Shown here in pieces: positions 1-9,618 of a DNA stretch of 64,000 bases; positions within the stretch are counted from its first letter, which is position 1; each line of letters opens with the position of its first letter. The translations under genes and the position numbers were made by a program. The notes below the pieces were generated by a model that saw nothing but the letters and a program-made list of their open reading frames with translations, made no database searches and was not told where the DNA came from. This DNA comes from Calothrix sp. NIES-2098 (GTDB lineage: Bacteria; Cyanobacteriota; Cyanobacteriia; Cyanobacteriales; Nostocaceae). Where the stretch lies: assembly GCA_002368175.1 (NCBI GenBank), contig AP018172.1, positions 4,839,001 to 4,903,000 of the forward strand. The letters are read 5' to 3'.

Positions 1-452
1 AATGGGGGAAGGCTACGCCCATAACGACTGAGTTTCGCACTGAGTTTTTGATTTTCTGGAGATGGTTCGCCTTTTTCTGCGGCTTTGATTTCTTCCCAAT
101 TTTGTCGCACTTCTTCAACACTCGCCACTTCCACATCACCAAACACGTGGGGATGACGGCGAATTAACTTTTGGGAAATGCCTTCAGCAACTTCTTTAAG
201 AGAAAATTGTCCTGATTCGCTAGCGATTTGGGCTTGTAAGACTACCTGTAATAATAAATCGCCTAATTCTTCCGCGATCGCCTTTCGTTCGCCACTCTTA
301 ATCGCATCCACCACCTCATAAGCTTCCTCGATTACATAAGGTGTCAAACTCTCCGGTGTTTGCGCCAAATCCCAAGGACAACCACCATCAGGCGATCGCA
401 ATTTCGCCACCACCTCAATCAATTCCTGTAATGCCGCTAAAGTATCATTCAT
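1..452 (-). CDS. mazG: MazG nucleoside triphosphate pyrophosphohydrolase (C-terminal part off window)
   Basis: The gene starts at ATG 452 and runs off the left edge, so about 150 residues are seen. The N-terminus carries the MazG signature: CPWDLAQTP, then EEAYEVVDAI and the EELGDLLLQV helix whose acidic residues bind Mg2+ in this family. The RRHPHVFGD motif near residue 110 is also typical. MazG hydrolyses NTPs to NMPs and pyrophosphate and helps clear non-canonical nucleotides. A run of GTCATTG-like heptads lies just upstream. The call is secure; whether the protein has the usual second MazG domain cannot be seen. Confidence 0.93.
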   Translation of the reverse strand, partial: MNDTLAALQELIEVVAKLRSPDGGCPWDLAQTPESLTPYVIEEAYEVVDAIKSGERKAIAEELGDLLLQVVLQAQIASESGQFSLKEVAEGISQKLIRRHPHVFGDVEVASVEEVRQNWEEIKAAEKGEPSPENQKLSAKLSRYGRSLPP

Positions 453-460
453 AGTTATTT

Positions 461-545
461 GTCATTGGTCATTGGTCATTAGTCAAAAGTTAATACTTAT
501 TTCTTCCTTGTCCCCCTTGTCCCCCTTGTCTCCCTTGTCCCTTCG
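461..545. repeat. Short tandem repeats (GTCATTG heptads and TTGTCCCCC nonamers)
   Basis: Bases 461-488 are four imperfect heptads of the GTCATTG type, common between cyanobacterial genes. From about 510 a second run of TTGTCCCCC/TTGTCTCCC units follows and lies inside the 3' end of the DUF2227 gene, where it encodes GQGG repeats. Confidence 0.7.
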
Positions 546-1128
546 CCCCCGACACCCGCCGCCTACCTGTTTTAGTTGATTTACGTTTCTTAATTTTGCC
601 ACTTGGAAGCAAAGCACGGATGCCTTGTTTTTTGACACGTTTGTATGCGGAACCGATCCAATCGCTGAGAGAATGGCTCATAGCACCGAGTTCCATGCCT
701 AAGAATAGGGCTAGGAATTCTGTAGCGTAACTCGTAAGCGATCGCCCAACTGTGCCACCGACGTTTTGCCAAATAGAGGCGATATTCCACAGCTTTTCAG
801 CAACGGCTAGCACAAAAATTGCCACAATAGCCAGCAAGCAACTTAAATAAAGTACTCGTAGCGTCGTGCCAATAATCGGCCCGTGGGAAAGAAAAGAGCG
901 ATGACGCAAACTTTTTTGATAAGGTAGCCAAATCCAGCGCAAGAAACCCCAGCGTTGGTATTGAATCGAGTAAATATCTAAATCCGGGCCGAACATCAGC
1001 CCGCCAAACAGAAACCCGCCGGACACGAATAAAGTCACATTGCTACTGCGAGTCTGCCAGAAAGTTACACCCGCCACCAACGGCAGAGCATACAGCGTAA
1101 TGCTATCGTGGGTTCGACCAGAGGGCAT
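490..1128 (-). CDS. DUF2227-type putative metal-binding membrane protein
   Basis: A 212-residue protein starting MPSGRTHDSIT. The N-terminal GRTHD motif, GPDLD near residue 50, HRSFLSHGP near residue 80 and a late SHSLSD motif give the spaced His/Asp set of the DUF2227 family, called metal-binding in databases. Hydrophobic stretches at about residues 15-45 and 85-110 suggest membrane insertion. The function is not known. The C-terminal 45 residues are basic and end in GQGG repeats made by the nonamer repeat in the DNA, so the natural end of the protein may once have been earlier. Confidence 0.75.
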   Translation of the reverse strand: MPSGRTHDSITLYALPLVAGVTFWQTRSSNVTLFVSGGFLFGGLMFGPDLDIYSIQYQRWGFLRWIWLPYQKSLRHRSFLSHGPIIGTTLRVLYLSCLLAIVAIFVLAVAEKLWNIASIWQNVGGTVGRSLTSYATEFLALFLGMELGAMSHSLSDWIGSAYKRVKKQGIRALLPSGKIKKRKSTKTGRRRVSGAKGQGRQGGQGGQGRNKY

Positions 1129-1211
1129 TTCTTGGTTCTCAAAAATTTTTTCTCAAAAATACTAGCGCGATTAAAAATCTTTTGCTATATTGTTTAATTG
1201 TGAGTGCAAAC

Positions 1212-1284
<73 letters not shown>

Positions 1285-1316
1285 TATCAAAGTTAAAAGA
1301 CAAAGGTTGTTTGATT

Positions 1317-1391
1317 TGTGACTTTACCCATAACTTTGCCGCAACGGCAAGCTTATGCTTCCAATGAGAAGTGGCAAGGTTATGCTTCTAG
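1317..1391. repeat. Left transposon end with putative TnsB-binding repeats
   Basis: The terminal TGTGACTTTACCCATAACTT is followed by two copies of a motif close to GGCAAGCTTATGCTTCCA (about 1346-1363 and 1372-1389). These are in the opposite orientation to the terminal copy. The same motif occurs several times in both right ends, which supports its role as a transposase-binding site. Confidence 0.8.
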
Positions 1392-1421
1392 CTTTTGAAG
1401 CTTATACAAAACTATAGCAAC

Positions 1422-2810
1422 CTACACACAAAACTCGCCTTGTGCATTATGGAAGGCAGCGCGTACTTGTTTGTATCGAAAACATCCTGGGTTTGCCATT
1501 AATTCACAAACACGAGCTTCTGTAGGATAAACACCCTGACTTTTAAGGTCAAGGACAATCTGTTTAACTTCGTTACAAAATTTTTCAATGCTTCTGAGGC
1601 GGCAAGCTTTGTTGTAATCAAGACGTTTAGCAGAAATAGCACAACATAAGTCAGGAAAGTGTCTAGAAATTGTTCTTCTGTCGTACCCTAGACGCTTTGC
1701 CACTTCTTGCATTGTTAATGGCGGTTCCTCGTCACTGCCAAGTATTGCTAATAAAGCATCTCTTACTAGATTTTGGTTGAATGATTTTGGAGAGACCCTT
1801 GGTGTGCGGCAAAGTTGCGGATACTTCTGCGAGATTTTTGTCAAGGATTTAGCGATCAGAATTTTTGGGGACAGAAATTCTACTAAAGATATATCTAGTT
1901 CGTAACAAATCTTCAAGAGGATGTTTAGTTCTGGCAAAGTTTCAGTAGACTGCCACATCCACAAACTATTTTTTGGTACTCCAATAAGACGGGCAAAAGC
2001 AGCTGCATTTTTTTCTGCAACTATATCAATTATTATATTTAATGATTTTTTAATATTTTCTTTTGGTGGGGCAGACTCAAAACATTGACCAACAGAAATT
2101 AGCTCTCCTACAACATTAGCAGTCCAAGATTGCCATTTAAGCTCCAAGTTTGATGGGGCTTTGCCATTTGAAAATATATTATGGCATTTATCTGTACCTA
2201 ACCAATTCTCACAATTTGAACAATAACCAGGTCTTGAACGCCAACTTAATAACGGTAATTCATGATTGCAATGCGGACAAATTTCGAGTAAAGGTTTTTG
2301 ATGCTGTGAACAGATTTTAATGCAATTGATTGTCCAAAGCAATTGTTCATAAACTACCTGCTCATTTTCATAACTGTCTTGATAACAAATTGGACACCAA
2401 GCTCTTTTAGCACGAAATAAATTGCGTGGAGTCAAAATTTCAGCCCAAAATAGCATAGTTAAAAAATGCAATTTATCGCTACACGTTAACTTTTGTAAGG
2501 CTTGAACTAAATCTCCTGCCATTTCTCCCACACCATTTAAAGCTTGGGCACGGTTGAATATTTCACGGAATCCTCGACTAGCTCCATTTTGAAAGTATAG
2601 TTTATTGATAAGTGGAGCAATTTCTCTAGTCATTAAGACACCTGGAAGAACTCCATGTGACTCTGCTATCCGCGAGATATAACCTGTTAAACTCTCTATG
2701 TAAGATGTGCCAAGACCCACAGGTTGAAGTTGATAGAGGCGACTACATTGAGGAATTAATGGCTTTTTTAAATTCCAAAATTCGTATGTACTTAAGTCTT
2801 CAGCCAGCAT
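1422..2810 (-). CDS. tniQ: TniQ-family target-selection protein with one C-terminal HTH repeat
   Basis: About 462 residues from ATG 2810 (an in-frame TTG lies at 2819). The N-terminal 70 residues resemble those of the neighbouring TnsD-like protein, including SRLYQLQPVGLGTSYIESLT. Two zinc-finger-like blocks follow (CPICY, CSQH, CPHC, CSNC), then a Cro-like helix-turn-helix and near residues 350-400 one TetR-like HTH unit. The family links the AAA regulator TnsC to a target. It is last in the operon, about 115 bp after tnsD. In Tn7-like elements with a short TniQ and a longer TnsD, the short one often serves a second target pathway, such as Cascade in type I-B transposons. No Cascade is seen here, so its partner is unknown. 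Confidence 0.85.
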   Translation of the reverse strand: MLAEDLSTYEFWNLKKPLIPQCSRLYQLQPVGLGTSYIESLTGYISRIAESHGVLPGVLMTREIAPLINKLYFQNGASRGFREIFNRAQALNGVGEMAGDLVQALQKLTCSDKLHFLTMLFWAEILTPRNLFRAKRAWCPICYQDSYENEQVVYEQLLWTINCIKICSQHQKPLLEICPHCNHELPLLSWRSRPGYCSNCENWLGTDKCHNIFSNGKAPSNLELKWQSWTANVVGELISVGQCFESAPPKENIKKSLNIIIDIVAEKNAAAFARLIGVPKNSLWMWQSTETLPELNILLKICYELDISLVEFLSPKILIAKSLTKISQKYPQLCRTPRVSPKSFNQNLVRDALLAILGSDEEPPLTMQEVAKRLGYDRRTISRHFPDLCCAISAKRLDYNKACRLRSIEKFCNEVKQIVLDLKSQGVYPTEARVCELMANPGCFRYKQVRAAFHNAQGEFCV

Positions 2811-2925
2811 TTTAGTCAATTAAAATTGGGTCTCGTTGTGGTTGGCAGTTGCCAACTTTTCTTTCTGTACGAGCATTTTTTGGAACTTTTGCTGTCTATG
2901 CAATTGTTTTTGTTCGAGGTCTGGT

Positions 2926-4890
2926 TCAGTTTTCGTATCCTAGCTCACGGCGAATCTCGTATAAGCTAGCCATAGCATATGAAGCCCTCATTACTCCTGG
3001 CTTAGGCAGCATTTGCTCAACATAGTAGCTACTGGGATTGATACCTTTTGTATGTAATTCAAGAACTGCTTGCTTAATTTCTTCCATAACATTTTTTTTG
3101 TATTCTATACTAGAAGCTTTTCTATAATTTGAATATTTGATTACAATACTACTGGCTAGTTCTGGAAAATTTCTATAAATAAAGCTAGGGCTAAGATTTA
3201 GCTTTCTGGCTACTTCTTCTAATGATAACGGAAAATTATTATCGTTTAGCAAAGCTTCTATAGATAATATTATTTCTTCTTGCTTTTTAGCTATTTCGGC
3301 ATCACGATAACTAGCATATCGAGCAGAAATAACAGAAGATATATCTGGAAAATTTGTCCATAAGTAATTTTGGCATACTCCTAATTTATTAGCTAATTCC
3401 TTCATTGAAATTGTAGAATATTGAACGTTATTCAAAACTTCTTCCAAAGAAAGTTGTATTACTTTCTTAGAATCATCTCTATGCCTAGATGAGATAGTGT
3501 AGCAGATAGCTGGAAAATATGCCCGAAGAGTTCTAGCAGTATGTCCAAGGCGGCTAGCTACTTCTTTGAGAGAAGGTAAAGGAAATTCATCACTATTTAA
3601 CACTGCTTCTAAAAAATACTGTATAGCTTTTCTTTTTTCAGTTCGATGCCTAGCAGCGATAGCATGACATAGAGATGGAAAATGATTATAAAGTGCTCCA
3701 TTACTAGCTCCAACACATTTTATTATTTCGCTTATTGATGGAGGAGGATACTCTTGAAGAGCAGCCTCTAAAGTTTGCTTTATAAAACTTAAATCGTATT
3801 TTCTAGGAGTCATTTGATGTTTTTTTGAAGATGAGTTTATGGATGTAGAATTATTATTTTTTATCGGTTTACTTTTTCGGAATTCTTGATTTTTCTTATG
3901 GACTATTGAAGAGTTTAGCTTTTCTGGATCATATTCTGTTACTTGTAAAGGAAATTCTAAAGATATATCTTTTGTTAAAAAGCTTATCAGTCTAATTTTC
4001 AGCTTACAACAAATATTCAAAGTATTTATTAATCTAGGTAGACTTCCACGTTTAAGCCAGCCGTCTAAAGAGGTTACATCTATTCCTAGGAAACAGGCAA
4101 ATTTAGCTTTATTTCCATTACTGAACTGATTCATACATGTAAGAATATTTTTTCTTAGTATCTCTTTCGATGGTACTGTTATTAAAATAGGTGTTGTAGC
4201 TATTAATTCTCCAATATTATTCATTAACCAAAATTGCTGCTTTAACTCATCTTCTGACAAACTATTACTAGTGTGTATATCAACTTCTGGCGAGTTTCCA
4301 AGCCAGCCTTTACATTTTGAGCAGTATCCTGGTCGAGAGTACCATGCTAGGCGAGGCAATTTTTGAGAGCAATGAGGACATTGATTTTTCAAAAATTGAG
4401 AATGACGTGTACAAACTTTTATTAGGTTAAGTGACCAAATTAATGGTTCATAAACCTGATTTTCTTTATCCCACTCTTCATAACAAACAGGACACCAAGC
4501 GCGGAAAGATCGAAAGCATCCTTCAAGAAACAAAACATTCTTCCAGGTTAAAAATGTTAGACAAGATAAATTATTTAACAAAGTTAGCTCTTCAAGCACA
4601 TTAACTATCCTTGCTGTAAGATGGCCATTTCCATTCAATACTCCCTTTGAAGCGTTAGAAACTAAGGTTACACTTTTTGTTGCGTTGATAAGTGGAGCAA
4701 GCTCCTGTGCCATTAATTTGCTAGTTTCTACACTATGAGATTCTGCTAGTCGAGTAATATAGCTTGTTAAGCCCTCAACATATGGTGTTCCTATACCGAT
4801 CGGTTCTAGCTTGTATAGACGGCTATGTGATGGAATTATAGGTTGCTCCAAATTCCAAGATTCATAAATACTTAAATTGTTATTTATCAT
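2926..4890 (-). CDS. tnsD: TnsD/TniQ-type target selector with four HTH repeats
   Basis: A 654-residue protein. Residues 1-70 are the TniQ N-terminal domain. Zinc ligands lie at C133/C136, C160/H163, C171/C174 and C190/C193. Residues 264-305 look like a Cro-type helix-turn-helix. From about 369 to 590 there are four TetR-like HTH units with a period near 56 residues, each ending in a motif like FPSLCHAIAARHR. In Tn7, TnsD binds a fixed chromosomal site and recruits TnsC. The nearby tRNA-Val suggests that this is the site read here, with the repeats as the DNA reader (inference). The start overlaps the tnsC stop by 11 bases, so the two are translationally coupled. The DNA is more AT-rich than in tnsC. 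Confidence 0.85.
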   Translation of the reverse strand: MINNNLSIYESWNLEQPIIPSHSRLYKLEPIGIGTPYVEGLTSYITRLAESHSVETSKLMAQELAPLINATKSVTLVSNASKGVLNGNGHLTARIVNVLEELTLLNNLSCLTFLTWKNVLFLEGCFRSFRAWCPVCYEEWDKENQVYEPLIWSLNLIKVCTRHSQFLKNQCPHCSQKLPRLAWYSRPGYCSKCKGWLGNSPEVDIHTSNSLSEDELKQQFWLMNNIGELIATTPILITVPSKEILRKNILTCMNQFSNGNKAKFACFLGIDVTSLDGWLKRGSLPRLINTLNICCKLKIRLISFLTKDISLEFPLQVTEYDPEKLNSSIVHKKNQEFRKSKPIKNNNSTSINSSSKKHQMTPRKYDLSFIKQTLEAALQEYPPPSISEIIKCVGASNGALYNHFPSLCHAIAARHRTEKRKAIQYFLEAVLNSDEFPLPSLKEVASRLGHTARTLRAYFPAICYTISSRHRDDSKKVIQLSLEEVLNNVQYSTISMKELANKLGVCQNYLWTNFPDISSVISARYASYRDAEIAKKQEEIILSIEALLNDNNFPLSLEEVARKLNLSPSFIYRNFPELASSIVIKYSNYRKASSIEYKKNVMEEIKQAVLELHTKGINPSSYYVEQMLPKPGVMRASYAMASLYEIRRELGYEN

Positions 4891-6055
4891 GGTTTTCTAC
4901 CCCTATTGGATCTCGTTTTGGTTTACGTTTACCTACGCTACCTTTCCTTGGTGTCTTGGGAATTGGTTCTTGTGCTTTATTAGATATTGCTGATTGGACA
5001 GATTTTGATGGATTTAGTTCTCTATCTAGACCTGATTCGGTTCGTAGTTGATTACGATCAGCATCATTTTCTGTCAGAAGCTTCTCCCCTTCTTTGATTT
5101 CTTGAAGCATCTTCTGGCACTGAGCTACTAACAAAGCACGTCTCTCTAAATGTTTAAGAGTTAGAGTAGTTGCTTGCTCATCAAGTGCATCTCTCAATGC
5201 CACTGTGAACCAGTGTTTCAGAATACCAACACAACCAAGAGTTCTTTCATAACAGTAATCCCAGTGCGCTACTAAGTCGGGTGGCTCTTCTAGAGGCATA
5301 TGGGATTGAAAAGTGAAAATAACACTCTTAAATGCCCGAATATCCTCTTGACAGTTTCCAAGGTAACGTTGGAAATGTATATCAACACTGCGTCGGCTCA
5401 GTTGGGCACTTAAGTTGCGGAATACCAGCAGTTCATAAGTACCAAGTAGCCCATGCAGTGTTTTGGTCATACTAGCCAAGGATTTAATGCAGTCTAGTTG
5501 ATATTGGAGTTTATTTCCGCTGGCTATTTTTGCTAAATGTTGGGCTTCATCTATAAAAAATATGCGTGGTCGCCGATGACTTAGAGCTTGTTCCAATGCC
5601 CTACGTAAGGCAGGTGCAACTATCCGATCGTGAATTCTAAGTTGTCCTTCGCTATTTCGCATTATTCCCCGCACACCATAATCTATTTTGTGATCTATGA
5701 GCGGTTCTTCCAGGGTAACTAATGCCTGTGTATAGTACTCCTTCCAATTAAAACTTCTCGATTCTGGTGATCCAGCTTCAATGCCGACAACAGGAATGTG
5801 TCCTCGGTCAATTTCGAGATTTGATAAGGCTTCTTTTATCAATGTCTTCTCTACTCGTAATCTTAGAGTGGTTTTGCCAACACCAGATGGGCCGTAGAGG
5901 AAAATTAGTAATGTATCTGCTGGCTCACGAATAGCACGAATAAGAGCTTCATTTGCTTCTTTTAGCTTAGGGTGTGCTACTGTGTAACTCCGAAAGTAAT
6001 CTAGTCGTGCTGCTACAGATTGCTGAAGCAACTCACGAGGAAAACCACTAAACAT
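4880..6055 (-). CDS. tnsC: TnsC/TniB-type AAA+ transposition regulator
   Basis: A 391-residue ATPase. Walker A is GPSGVGKTT at residues 55-63 and Walker B is IFFIDEAQHL with D169/E170. In Tn7-like systems TnsC polymers carry the target signal from TniQ/TnsD to the transposase and give immunity. The last 60 residues are polar and basic, probably a flexible partner-binding tail. The gene starts 2 bases after the tnsAB stop and overlaps tnsD, so the four genes form one operon. Length fits the family. Confidence 0.9.
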   Translation of the reverse strand: MFSGFPRELLQQSVAARLDYFRSYTVAHPKLKEANEALIRAIREPADTLLIFLYGPSGVGKTTLRLRVEKTLIKEALSNLEIDRGHIPVVGIEAGSPESRSFNWKEYYTQALVTLEEPLIDHKIDYGVRGIMRNSEGQLRIHDRIVAPALRRALEQALSHRRPRIFFIDEAQHLAKIASGNKLQYQLDCIKSLASMTKTLHGLLGTYELLVFRNLSAQLSRRSVDIHFQRYLGNCQEDIRAFKSVIFTFQSHMPLEEPPDLVAHWDYCYERTLGCVGILKHWFTVALRDALDEQATTLTLKHLERRALLVAQCQKMLQEIKEGEKLLTENDADRNQLRTESGLDRELNPSKSVQSAISNKAQEPIPKTPRKGSVGKRKPKRDPIGVENHDK

Positions 6056-6057
6056 TA

Positions 6058-8775
6058 CTAAAACTCCTCATATACTTCTAGTTCATCAGAAGCGATCGCA
6101 ACATTTCCACTTGATAGCGGTTGAAATTGAGTTTGGTTGTGGCTATGATTCACGCCCATCTCTTCTAAACTTGATGTCTCAACGCGGTTGCCTTTTGCTT
6201 GCCCACCCTCAATAATCTGTAATACTCCTTTTACCTCTGCATCACGCGATCGCTGCTTCAATAAAACCTCCTGTGCCTCTAGGGAACCAAGAAATTCTGC
6301 CAAATTTTTAGCTGATATTTTAAGTTGAGCAGTGTGATTTTGCTGGCGTTTACGCAACTCAATAGTAGCCAGTTTCATTTCTTTTTCTGATCGGCCATGA
6401 AAGTCTGCATAGTATTGAGAAATGCACTGCACCCACTGCCCCCGAACAAAAGCGTAGGCAGTTCCAGCATCAAAGGGATCGTATCTTATAGGAACTGATG
6501 TGTTTTCTATTTCTGGATCTCGAAAGGCATTAGACCAGTAGTAGATATAGTTGATCTTTACGCCATGACCTATTTGAACCTTTGCCTTCCCGCGCTCAGT
6601 TGTTGGCAGAGTGAGTATCCTGAAATTTTCATCGTAAGAAATCATCAGGTGAGTCCGACTGCCACTTTGAAGCATTCCTGTCGCAAAAGCTTCCCTTGGA
6701 CTTTGCCCTAGAGATGGATGTTCGTCAATATCGTATACCTCATAAGCCCATACACATAAATACTCGTAAAGAAGATTAAGTGTCCAAATTGCATGATTTT
6801 TAGGATTGACTGATTTAGTTACCTGCCTAACATTGCGGGTGATTTGAGTATTTCCTTGGAGATTATGAACAAATTGTGTATTGGAAGTACCAAAAAGGCG
6901 CTCACAAATTGCACTAAACCTTGCTTTAGCAGGAGGACGATGCTTTTTCGTACATTCAAAAGTGGCTAAAAGTGTCTCAAAATAAGTACTATGGAACTCT
7001 GATCCATTGTCTACTACTACAATTTGTGGAAGCCGTCCGTGGTTCTTGACGCAGAGCCTCAATACCATTAAGCAAGAGCGATAAGAAGGTGGATCAAAGG
7101 AGAGGTAAACTGCTAGTAATCGTCTTGAGTAAGCATCTACTAAGAAAGTTGCCCAAGGTCTATCAAGTTTACGACCTGTGCTGGAACAGACTAACTCTGC
7201 ATCTAGTTCCGTATGGTCAATATGACCAATCTCAAAAGGGCGATCGCCATGACGGGGAGTGGTTCTCTTTAATTCCCAATAGAATTCTTGGTGCTGATAT
7301 GCTGCTCGATGTCCTTGGCGTTTCTTTGTCTGATCATACCCGGCACGTCGCTTGACTTCCTTGACAAATGTCTTATAACTTGGGGCAATTATGCTGTTTT
7401 TTTCACAAGAAAGAACTAAAGAACCGTAGACTTCAAACATTTTCTTTTGCTTGATGGTCTCATAGTCCTCTAAGATAAATTCCTCCATGAGAGCTAAAGT
7501 ATTTTTAGGTAATTTTCGATTGCGATTTCCTTTGGCATGGCTGTGAGATAGAAGTCCAATGTAGCCACAACCACAATTCTGTTGTGCAGCGAGATATTTG
7601 GCTTTCCAATCTCGAATCGTGCGATCTGATATAGTTTCTTTTTCAGGTGGTTGACCCTGCAAGTATGGCTCGATGGCTTTATAGCGGCGGAGGGCTTCCT
7701 CTTGATCTTGAGGGCTTGCTTTATAGAAACGCTCCCAAGATTCCTCACTGATGGTTGGTGTTTCTTGTTTTTGGAGGCTTGTGATCTCACCTTGATGAAT
7801 TAGATTCTCGAATACAGCTTTCTTTAGCTTAATTAGCTGTTCATCTTCTCCACTAAGTACAATTTCTCGCTCTCCTACGTGAACAATACTCAAGCCTTTG
7901 CCATCCCAGCAAATGGATGTTCCAGCCACAATTTTAATAATAGGAGAACCGAAACTAGAATCTGGCAACGTTGTTTGCAGTAATACATAAGCATTAGCTG
8001 TCTGCTGGTCACGGAATATGTGTACCCGTGATGGTTCAGCAAGAGGAGCAGCGCTAAGATTTACGTACAATTTTTCTGTGGCAATCAAAGTATAAATCTC
8101 ATCAGCGCTAGCTTCCTTTAAATTACTGAGCAGATTCGCTAGTGATATTCCTACGTTATCTGAGACCAGGGAAAGAACTTCTGTAGCCGATCGCTCTTTT
8201 ACAACTAAAGACTCAGATCGACGATAGTAGTCTTCTAAAAATATGATGTTGCGTTGGAGAAACCAATTGATTTCGGCATCAGAATACAGCCGATAGTAGA
8301 GTCCAAACTGTTTGGCATAGTCTTCTCCTGGTGGACTGTACCACTGACCATCTTTACTTTGACAATAGCGATTAGGGCTTTTCTCAGCTAGTTTTTGTAA
8401 ATTATTCTTGGGTTTGCACTCTTCCCATCCAGCAGACTTGCTTCTTATGACAAAGAAGTCTGGGGTGTGAAAATGGCTCAGTTTTCGCCTATTTTTATCT
8501 TGATAATCAATCTTAATCGGAAGTGGTTGGTCGTAAAACTCTATTACATCCTCATCATGCTCTAATTCGTAGATCCTAGGAAGTTCTACGCGGTGAGACT
8601 CAAATTGAATGGTCAGCCCCATTTTTCGGCTTGGGTAGCGTCCAGAAACATTTCTGCTTCCACCTCCTACACGGCGCGACGGCTCGGATGAACGAATCGC
8701 TTGTATTAGTTTTCGACATTGCTCTGAAATTGTTAATCTGTCGCACCAATTATCAAACTCATTCTTGCTGAGCAT
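6058..8775 (-). CDS. tnsAB: TnsAB fusion: TnsA endonuclease joined to TnsB DDE transposase
   Basis: A 905-residue fusion. Residues 1-190 form a TnsA-like restriction-fold nuclease, with catalytic candidates at E59 or E64, D106 in HTPDF and K121 in EECK. The rest is a TnsB/Mu-type transposase: helix-turn-helix region about 340-480, catalytic D520 (GHIDH), D589 (VVDNG) and E625 (ICERLF). TnsA cuts the 5' ends and TnsB the 3' ends, so a fusion predicts cut-and-paste movement rather than co-integrates. Natural TnsAB fusions are known from cyanobacterial type I-B elements and their CRISPR-free relatives. All catalytic residues are present, so the gene looks functional. It is first in the operon. 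Confidence 0.92.
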   Translation of the reverse strand: MLSKNEFDNWCDRLTISEQCRKLIQAIRSSEPSRRVGGGSRNVSGRYPSRKMGLTIQFESHRVELPRIYELEHDEDVIEFYDQPLPIKIDYQDKNRRKLSHFHTPDFFVIRSKSAGWEECKPKNNLQKLAEKSPNRYCQSKDGQWYSPPGEDYAKQFGLYYRLYSDAEINWFLQRNIIFLEDYYRRSESLVVKERSATEVLSLVSDNVGISLANLLSNLKEASADEIYTLIATEKLYVNLSAAPLAEPSRVHIFRDQQTANAYVLLQTTLPDSSFGSPIIKIVAGTSICWDGKGLSIVHVGEREIVLSGEDEQLIKLKKAVFENLIHQGEITSLQKQETPTISEESWERFYKASPQDQEEALRRYKAIEPYLQGQPPEKETISDRTIRDWKAKYLAAQQNCGCGYIGLLSHSHAKGNRNRKLPKNTLALMEEFILEDYETIKQKKMFEVYGSLVLSCEKNSIIAPSYKTFVKEVKRRAGYDQTKKRQGHRAAYQHQEFYWELKRTTPRHGDRPFEIGHIDHTELDAELVCSSTGRKLDRPWATFLVDAYSRRLLAVYLSFDPPSYRSCLMVLRLCVKNHGRLPQIVVVDNGSEFHSTYFETLLATFECTKKHRPPAKARFSAICERLFGTSNTQFVHNLQGNTQITRNVRQVTKSVNPKNHAIWTLNLLYEYLCVWAYEVYDIDEHPSLGQSPREAFATGMLQSGSRTHLMISYDENFRILTLPTTERGKAKVQIGHGVKINYIYYWSNAFRDPEIENTSVPIRYDPFDAGTAYAFVRGQWVQCISQYYADFHGRSEKEMKLATIELRKRQQNHTAQLKISAKNLAEFLGSLEAQEVLLKQRSRDAEVKGVLQIIEGGQAKGNRVETSSLEEMGVNHSHNQTQFQPLSSGNVAIASDELEVYEEF

Positions 8776-8889
8776 ATGTAATCTTTACTTATTTAAGTAA
8801 AAGGGTAAGCTTTGTCCTATCAATGTGTAGGCATACAAAGCTTATGAAGAATGTGATCGCTCTACCGGATAATCTACCTAATTAATTAG

Positions 8890-9618
8890 CTAAATATTGA
8901 ACTCTTGCTCATCGACTATCCTTGGTGAAGCAATTAATCCTGTTTTCCAAAGTTGAATCTTTGTTTGGTTTTGCGTTAAATTTTCTACTTTTTGGTTATA
9001 GTTATTAACAATGTAATTTACTAGGAGTAAATATAGTTCTTGTATGGTCAAGTACCCTTTATTAGCTCCTGTGTTTTGGCGTTCTTGACGGTATGAACCA
9101 CAGCATTGAGGTAAATTACATAAAAGTTCTGTATTAATCTCCAAAATACTAATTTCTTCCATTGCTATCGCCCTATTACAATAGCTGATAACCCACTGAA
9201 CAGCTAGTTTTTGAGCTATATGTTGTAAATATCTAGTCTGGAAATGCTTGCTTTTATCGGTAACAATGTACTCAGGTACTCCAAATGTTTCCCATTGGTA
9301 ATGCAGTGCGTATTCTTCTCCATAATGCTTTGGCAAAATCGCATGACGTAATGCTAGAGCAACCACTTTAGAATTTGGTGCCTCAAAGCTTAAATGAATG
9401 CCCATTATGCAATCAGAATAAAGATCTGTAATTTTGGTCAGGTAAGGACGTGCAACAAGATTATTGTGATGATCGGCTAGCTGAATATCTAACTGAAAAT
9501 GGTGACATTGCCAAAAATGGTTGCTATAAAGCGCATCTAAACTTCTTTGACGAGTTTGCCTTCTAAATCCTCTATTCTCCTGATCTTGTTCTCTATTTCC
9601 ATTAGAATCAAAAATCAT
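8890..9618 (-). pseudogene. Relic of a TnsB like that of type V-K CRISPR-associated transposons
   Basis: A 242-residue open frame that is not related closely to the neighbouring TnsAB. Blocks such as MGIHLSFEAP, VVALALRHAILPK, FGVPEYIVTDKSKHF and LLVNYIVNNYNQK match the core of V-K TnsB as I remember it. It lacks the N-terminal and C-terminal domains. The first catalytic Asp (family CDHT) is His here (CHHF), and the motif around the catalytic Glu is degraded. It is therefore inactive as a transposase. It stays open over 242 codons, so a residual DNA-binding or repressor role cannot be excluded. It shares its start region with the shorter copy at 9691-9939. Confidence 0.72.
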
